NCBI GenBank assembly: GCA_934647165.1
Contig: CAKUFA010000001.1
Coordinates: forward strand, 1 to 64,000
From: an uncultured Clostridia bacterium
GTDB lineage: Bacteria; Bacillota; Clostridia; Christensenellales; Aristaeellaceae
Length of the DNA stretch: 64,000 nucleotides
Direction: 5' to 3'
In this document: piece by piece, positions 60,061 to 64,000 of the stretch
Layout of the letters: each line of letters opens with the position of its first letter
Numbering within the stretch: position 1 is the first letter of the stretch
Made by a program: the position numbers and the translations under genes
Notes under the pieces: generated by a model
Told to the model about the DNA's origin: nothing
Databases searched by the model: none
Seen by the model: the letters and a program-made list of their open reading frames with translations, nothing else

Positions 60061-61344
60061 TCAATTTTTTTGTGAAAGATGCGTAAGCAGCAGAAACGCC
60101 GTATACAAACAGGAGAGCAGCTGGCCGCACAACATCCCGGCCACGAAACCCATAATGCGGAAAGCGGGCATGGGACACAAAAGAGCTGTGACAATGAGCT
60201 GTGCCGCACCGCCAAGCAGTGTGCCGGTGAGTGCCCGGCGCTGAAGACCAAGCCCGGTCACCGCACCGTGCATCACCTGCTGAAGGGAGAACAGTGTGGC
60301 CGCAGGCGACAGGGCGTTGACGATGGGCGACAGAGCCGGTTGACGATACAGCGTTGTGGCAAGAAAGCCGCTGCATAACCGGAGCGCAAACCAAGCGGCA
60401 AGCCCCATGCTGAGGCCGGCAAGCAGCAGATGCCCAAGCAGACGGCGCAGCGGTGCCCGCTGCTGTTCCAGCCGGGCAACGGCGGGCACGGCAGCCGTGC
60501 TGACAGCGCCGGTAAGGATACCGGGAAGCATCATCAACGGAAGCGCCATGCCGCTGAATAAGCCATATTGCGCGGTAGCTTCCCGTGCGGAAAGACCGGA
60601 ACGCTGAAGGCAAACGGGTACCAGCACTGCCGCTACAGCTCGGAGAGAAGTGGTGCAAAGCCGGGCACAAACAGCGGGCGTAGCAAGGGAAAACAGCTGC
60701 CTTTCCAATGTGCGGCTGGATGGAGCACAGGAGGGCAAAAGCGGGCAGCAGCGGTGCAGCAGTGCCCAAGCGGCCACGGCGGCCAGGCTTTCGGCAATGG
60801 CTGGCAGTGCAGCGGTTAGGGAAACAGAGCGCCCGCCCCAAAGAGCCAGCAGAAGCAGCGCCAGCGCCATGCGAACGCCTTGCTCCACGCATTCACCACG
60901 AGCCGGAATGGCGGCGCGTCCCTGCCCGCAGCAATAACCGCCGTAAACGGCGCCAAGGCCGAGAAACACGATGCCTGGCATGGCGCATAGGAGCGCGGGA
61001 AGGGCACGGAAACCGCCTGTCAAGTAAGCCCAAAGAGGTGAAAGGAGCACAAGCGCGGGCAAAAGCCATCGCACGGTATGTAGAATGAGGGATATCCCAG
61101 CGCGCAGCACCGCCTGCTGGTCACAGGCGGGTTTGCGTGCAGTCAGGCGGCTCATGGCAGCCGGAATGCCGGAGGTTACAGGCGTGAGCGCCAGCATCTG
61201 CGCGGCATGGGCTTGTTCCATCACCCCCATAGCTTCCGCGCCCATCCAGCGGGCGAATAATAGATGCAGGAAAAAGCCTGCCAGGCGTGTGAGCGCGTTG
61301 GCAAAGGTCAGTGTAGCCGCCTGCTTGCGGATGCTTGTGCTCAT
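60061..61344 (-). CDS. SpoVB-like polysaccharide flippase (MVF/oligosaccharide flippase family)
   Basis: A 427-residue protein with about twelve hydrophobic segments, beginning STSIRKQAATLTFANALTRL and AGFFLHLLFARWMGAEAMG, the signature of the SpoVB/RfbX-like lipid-linked sugar flippases. In spore formers SpoVB helps flip peptidoglycan precursors for cortex synthesis. ATG 61344 follows GAGGCG; the open frame goes further upstream but no start with a site exists. The lower C-terminal part has a Leu/Ala-rich composition typical of such flippases. It is one of several sporulation genes in the window. Confidence 0.85.
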   Translation of the reverse strand: MSTSIRKQAATLTFANALTRLAGFFLHLLFARWMGAEAMGVMEQAHAAQMLALTPVTSGIPAAMSRLTARKPACDQQAVLRAGISLILHTVRWLLPALVLLSPLWAYLTGGFRALPALLCAMPGIVFLGLGAVYGGYCCGQGRAAIPARGECVEQGVRMALALLLLALWGGRSVSLTAALPAIAESLAAVAAWALLHRCCPLLPSCAPSSRTLERQLFSLATPAVCARLCTTSLRAVAAVLVPVCLQRSGLSAREATAQYGLFSGMALPLMMLPGILTGAVSTAAVPAVARLEQQRAPLRRLLGHLLLAGLSMGLAAWFALRLCSGFLATTLYRQPALSPIVNALSPAATLFSLQQVMHGAVTGLGLQRRALTGTLLGGAAQLIVTALLCPMPAFRIMGFVAGMLCGQLLSCLYTAFLLLTHLSQKN

Positions 61345-61409
61345 GGCTTCAAATCGCCTCCCGCAAAAGGTATGCGGGCAAAACAAAAGAAAGACTTTTC
61401 CCAATCGTG

Positions 61410-62557
61410 CTATCTTGGCCAGAAAAACCAAAATACAGCACAGTATAGTACGTAAAGCGTGGTTTCCCAGCCCTTTTGATTGGGATTTCCGGCGCAGGTT
61501 TGATACCAGCTGTCGGTTTGCCATGGCGGAATGGGCAGTGCTTTGCCGTACCTTTCGATGGCTGCGGTCAAACCGCCAATGCTGACGGCGTACTGCCCAG
61601 CGGGCACCTTCCAACCGTTCCGCCAAAGGGCAAAACTACGGTTTGTCAGTTGGAACATAATCGTCTTGTTTTCCCCCGACAACAGGAATACCATCTAAAA
61701 GCCCATCAGTTCCCGAATGGGATGATGTTCTCCATCCTGGGGCGCACCGATATAAAGCTGCACAACCTCCGCACCGGCGAATGCGCCGGTGTTTTTTACT
61801 GTCAAAGAGACGGTATTGTCGGATACGGTGAGCACAGAATAGGCAAACTCCCTGTAGCTCAGGCCATAGCCAAAGGGTCAGCGGACAGGCACGCTGGATT
61901 TATCGTAATAACGATAGCCGACGCAGATTCCCCTTGATACAGTGCATCCGCAGTTTTGCCGGAAAGCTCGGAGGACGGCACATCCTCGTAGCGATATGGC
62001 TAGCGCTCTGCCAGTTTTCAACAGGGGTTAACATGACCATAAAGCAGATCAGCAATCGCTTTGCCGCCCGCCTGACCGAGCAGACCCATATGCAGGATAG
62101 CCTTGGCGCTGTCCGACCAGGGGCATTCCACAGCACTGCCGCAGAGCAGGATAACAACCGTGTTCGGATTTACCGAAGTTACAGCTTCGATCATCTTCAG
62201 GTGCCCCTCTGGCATTTTCATATCGTCCCGGTCACACCCTTCGGAGTCATACCGAGCAGGCAGTCCGGCGAACACCACGGCGATTTCCGCATTCTTTGCG
62301 TTCTCCACTGCTTCAGCAGTCAGTATCTACGCGGCATTTCCTCGCTCGTCGCATCTGGGAGCATAGGTAGCATTCGACAGAAGGTTCAATGACTGCGTCA
62401 GCTTGGTTGGACTGGTGCGGCTGGAGCCAGCTCCCTGATAGCGAATGCTCTTTGCCATTGCGCCAAGGACAGCATTTTTTGTATCCGGTTTTAGCGGCAA
62501 AATGCCATCTTCATTTTTCAGCAGCACCGCGCTTTGCAAGCGCAGGATGCGCTTCAT
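61410..62557 (-). pseudogene. decayed GH3 beta-glucosidase (C-terminal part)
   Basis: Read on the minus strand from 62557, the pieces LQSAVLLKNEDGILPL, ENAKNAEIAVVFAGLP with YDSEGCDRDDMKMPEGH, then VGYRYYDKSSVPVR with PFGYGLSY, then VVQLYIGAP and the Fn3-like tail SFALWRNGWKVPAGQY line up with the C-terminal half of GH3 beta-glucosidases. In-frame stops are at 62329-62327, 62020-62018, 62002-62000, 61880-61878 and 61697-61695, with a frameshift between about 61925 and 61960. The N-terminal TIM-barrel half is missing and the C-terminus ends near 61455. This is a relic, not a working gene. Confidence 0.9.
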
Positions 62558-62570
62558 AGTTTACAGTGTC

Positions 62571-62846
62571 ATGGAGCCTGGAGATTACTACGTGATGGAA
62601 GTGTCAATGGCTGGCTATCGAACGGAATACACGAATGTAGCTTCCTCGGTAACAGATCGCGCGCTGAACGGTGGGGTGATTACGAACATGAAAATTGCGG
62701 TTGTGCCGGAAACGGGTAATCATTCAACTTCTCTTCGCGATATCTTGCTGCTTGCGGGCAGTATGATTGGTCTTGTGTGGATTGGCAGAGGGAGAAAAAT
62801 GCATAAACAGGGGGTGAAAAAACAAGCTGAGAGGATGCAAGCGTAA
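62571..62846 (+). pseudogene. C-terminal fragment of a sortase-anchored Cna-B-like surface protein
   Basis: The frame reads EPGDYYVMEVSMAGYRTEY, like the end of a SpaA/Cna-B domain of Gram-positive pilins, then VPETGN followed by a hydrophobic stretch (ILLLAGSMIGLVWIG) and a basic tail (RGRKMHKQGVKKQAE). This is a complete cell-wall sorting signal of the LPxTG type (VPETG). The part before 62571 runs into the GH3 relic on the other strand, so the N-terminal domains are gone. It is probably not expressed as a useful protein. A terminator follows at 62917-62950. Confidence 0.82.
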
Positions 62847-62916
62847 ATTCAAAATGTGCGCTGGATTTTGGATGACCGAATGAAATTCGATTTTGCAGTG
62901 TGCGATTATGAAACAA

Positions 62917-62950
62917 GGGCTGTCAAGCTGAAAGCTTGATGGCTCTTTTT
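62917..62950 (+). terminator. terminator after the surface-protein fragment
   Basis: GGGCTGTCAAGC (62918-62929) pairs with GCTTGATGGCTC (62934-62945, with wobbles), followed by TTTTT. Confidence 0.65.
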
Positions 62951-63168
62951 GATGTGAACTAAACCCAATAGATTTAGCATGTACATTATTACATACATAG
63001 CCATTCGCATCTTTTGCTGCATGTAAAGGAAGCACAATGGCAATATCTGCAAAACATCTTGGCGTCTGCTTATAATACGAATACGTGCTTTCCATGAGAA
63101 GGTAGAATAATCCTTGACAAAATTCTTTCCAAAAACACGTTGTTTGTCATCCTTCGACAGCGCCGCAC
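62951..63168. other. AT-rich stretch without a convincing gene
   Basis: The 218 bases are clearly richer in A and T than the surroundings. Minus-strand frames are open but have no start with a binding site and no recognised domain. It follows the GH3/surface-protein scar and may be foreign DNA left by the same rearrangement. Confidence 0.5.
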
Positions 63169-63196
63169 TTGACAGATGGTGTGCGCAAGGTATAAT
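63169..63196 (+). promoter_or_regulatory. sigma-A promoter of the branched-chain aminotransferase gene
   Basis: TTGACA (63169-63174) and TATAAT (63191-63196), both perfect boxes, with a 16-base spacer, 82 bases before ATG 63279. Confidence 0.8.
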
Positions 63197-63278
63197 AAAG
63201 AATGCCGGATAGACGCGCAAGGCGCGTCTGTATGTTTTCAGAGCCGGAAGATGAAGGCGGAAGCGGAGGCATTTGTTG

Positions 63279-64000
63279 ATGAAGCAGGAAATTCAGGTGA
63301 CGCTGACGGCGCACCCCAAGGCCAAGCCGCAGGATGAAAGCAAACTGGGCTTTGGTACCATTTTCACGGATCATATGTTCCTGATGGATTATGAAGAGGG
63401 AAAGGGGTGGCACAATCCACGCATTGTGCCCTATGGCGACTTTGCCATGGATCCGGCGGCAGTGGTGCTGCATTATGGTCAGGCGATTTTTGAAGGAACA
63501 AAGTGCTATCGCCGCAAGGACGGCGGCTTGCAGCTGTTTCGTCCGCAGGACAACATGGCGCGTATGTCCAACAGCGCCGCGCGCATGTGCATGCCCCGTT
63601 TGGATGAGCCGCTTGCCCTGGAGGGTCTCAAAGAGCTGGTGAAAATGGACGCGGAATGGGTTCCCCATCAGGAGGGCACAAGCCTGTATATCCGGCCGAC
63701 CATGATTGCCACGGATGCAAAGCTGGGTGTGCATGCCTCGAAAAAGTACCTGTTTTACATCATCCTCAGCCCTGTGGGCGCGTATTACGCTGAGGGGCTC
63801 AAGCCTGTGGGCATTTATGTGGAGGATCAGTATGTGCGCGCGGTGCGCGGCGGCGTTGGCTTTACTAAGTGTGCAGGCAACTATGCCGCGTCCATCCTGG
63901 CAGGCGAAATTGCCGAGAAAAAAGGCTATGCGCAGGTGCTGTGGCTGGACGGCGTGGAGCAGAAGTATGTGGAAGAAGTTGGCTCCATGAACATGATGTT
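63279..64000 (+). CDS. ilvE: branched-chain amino acid aminotransferase (partial, 5' part)
   Basis: The frame starts MKQEIQVTLTAHPKAKPQDE and runs to the right edge (240 codons) without a stop. It matches fold-type IV aminotransferases of the long BCAT group: GFGTIFTDHMFLMDY, AVVLHYGQAIFEGTKCYRR, RPTMIATDAKLGV, and the PLP lysine region VGFTKCAGNYAASILA. It makes valine, leucine and isoleucine from their keto acids, or the reverse. GCGGAGG lies 8 bases before the ATG. The distal part is outside the window. Confidence 0.93.
   Translation, partial: MKQEIQVTLTAHPKAKPQDESKLGFGTIFTDHMFLMDYEEGKGWHNPRIVPYGDFAMDPAAVVLHYGQAIFEGTKCYRRKDGGLQLFRPQDNMARMSNSAARMCMPRLDEPLALEGLKELVKMDAEWVPHQEGTSLYIRPTMIATDAKLGVHASKKYLFYIILSPVGAYYAEGLKPVGIYVEDQYVRAVRGGVGFTKCAGNYAASILAGEIAEKKGYAQVLWLDGVEQKYVEEVGSMNMM

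Noticed and set aside
59972..60892. N-terminal extension of the HAD phosphatase to 573 residues
   Set aside because: The extension overlaps the flippase coding region in another frame, has no homology, and the promoter and ribosome site fit ATG 59971.
61410..62557. GH3 as a functional gene with stop-codon recoding
   Set aside because: Both TAG and TGA interrupt it, a frameshift is present and the N-terminal half is missing; decay is the simpler reading.
62724..63220. Two overlapping minus-strand frames of 104 and 123 codons
   Set aside because: No ribosome site, no domain; they run antisense to the sorting-signal fragment and through its terminator.
1..64000. tRNA genes, rRNA genes, CRISPR arrays and intact insertion sequences
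   Set aside because: I looked for T-loop motifs, regular spaced repeats and transposase motifs on both strands and saw none that could be supported.

Overview
The window looks like a chromosome segment of a spore-forming, pectin-using member of the Clostridia (Firmicutes), probably an uncultured gut or rumen lineage with fairly high GC. Reasons: a spoIIAA-spoIIAB-sigF operon, SleB-like, SPOCS/LysM and SpoVB-like sporulation genes, two T-box riboswitches, Gram-positive ribosome binding sites, sigma-A promoters of the TTGACA-17-TATAAT type, and the ybeY-cdd-era order typical of Clostridia. The species cannot be named from the sequence alone.

Layout. 1-1965: housekeeping end of a ybeY-cdd-era operon, with ybeY and cdd fused into one gene. 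2041-18009: a pectin/rhamnogalacturonan utilisation locus (CE8 pectin methylesterase, membrane AraC/YesN-type regulator, CUT1 sugar ABC transporter without its ATPase, CE12 acetylesterase, GH43, serine hydrolase, MATE exporter, GH105, GH28 and a sugar isomerase/epimerase), with a cre-like site at the GH105 promoter. 18191-21594: ANTAR regulator, SleB-like hydrolase, ABC-F protein and a small orphan gene. 21888-25269: a tyrosine T-box operon (aminotransferase, tyrS, yigZ-like). 25296-26554: a decayed prophage fragment (endolysin stub, holin, small putative immunity protein, MuF fragment with a DUF6883-like C-terminus). 26593-34808: SPOCS/LysM gene, a MacB-type permease plus adaptor, coiled-coil protein, coaD, rsmD, a membrane orphan, 5-formyl-THF cyclo-ligase and alr. 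35024-38060: serS with its own T-box, then the sigF operon. 38282-44298: DMT transporter, small alarmone synthetase, two-component system and a complete MacB-like efflux set, all on the minus strand. 44508-48120: YitT protein, second DUF606 transporter, rRNA methyltransferase and SEC-C protein. 48221-49580: secreted orphan and cytidylate-kinase-like protein. 49807-54483: ABC transporter with GldG-like and DUF4340 proteins. 54652-61344: 5'-nucleotidase, GH4 enzyme, aldo/keto reductase, HAD phosphatase and SpoVB-like flippase. 61410-62950: a scar made of a GH3 beta-glucosidase pseudogene and a fragment of a sortase-anchored protein. 63279-64000: the start of a branched-chain aminotransferase gene.

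How it works together (inference). Pectin is de-esterified and deacetylated (CE8, CE12), cut by GH28, GH105 and GH43, and the products are imported by the SBP/permease set, which must borrow a shared ATPase. The GH4 enzyme at 56476-57867 resembles LplD-type alpha-galacturonidases and may belong to the same diet although it is unlinked. The most unusual items are the ybeY-cdd fusion, the prophage toxin/immunity remnant, the serS T-box promoter lying inside the 3' end of sigF, the ANTAR regulator lacking its phosphoacceptor Asp, and the coupling of an efflux ABC system, a two-component system and a (p)ppGpp synthetase in one run of genes.
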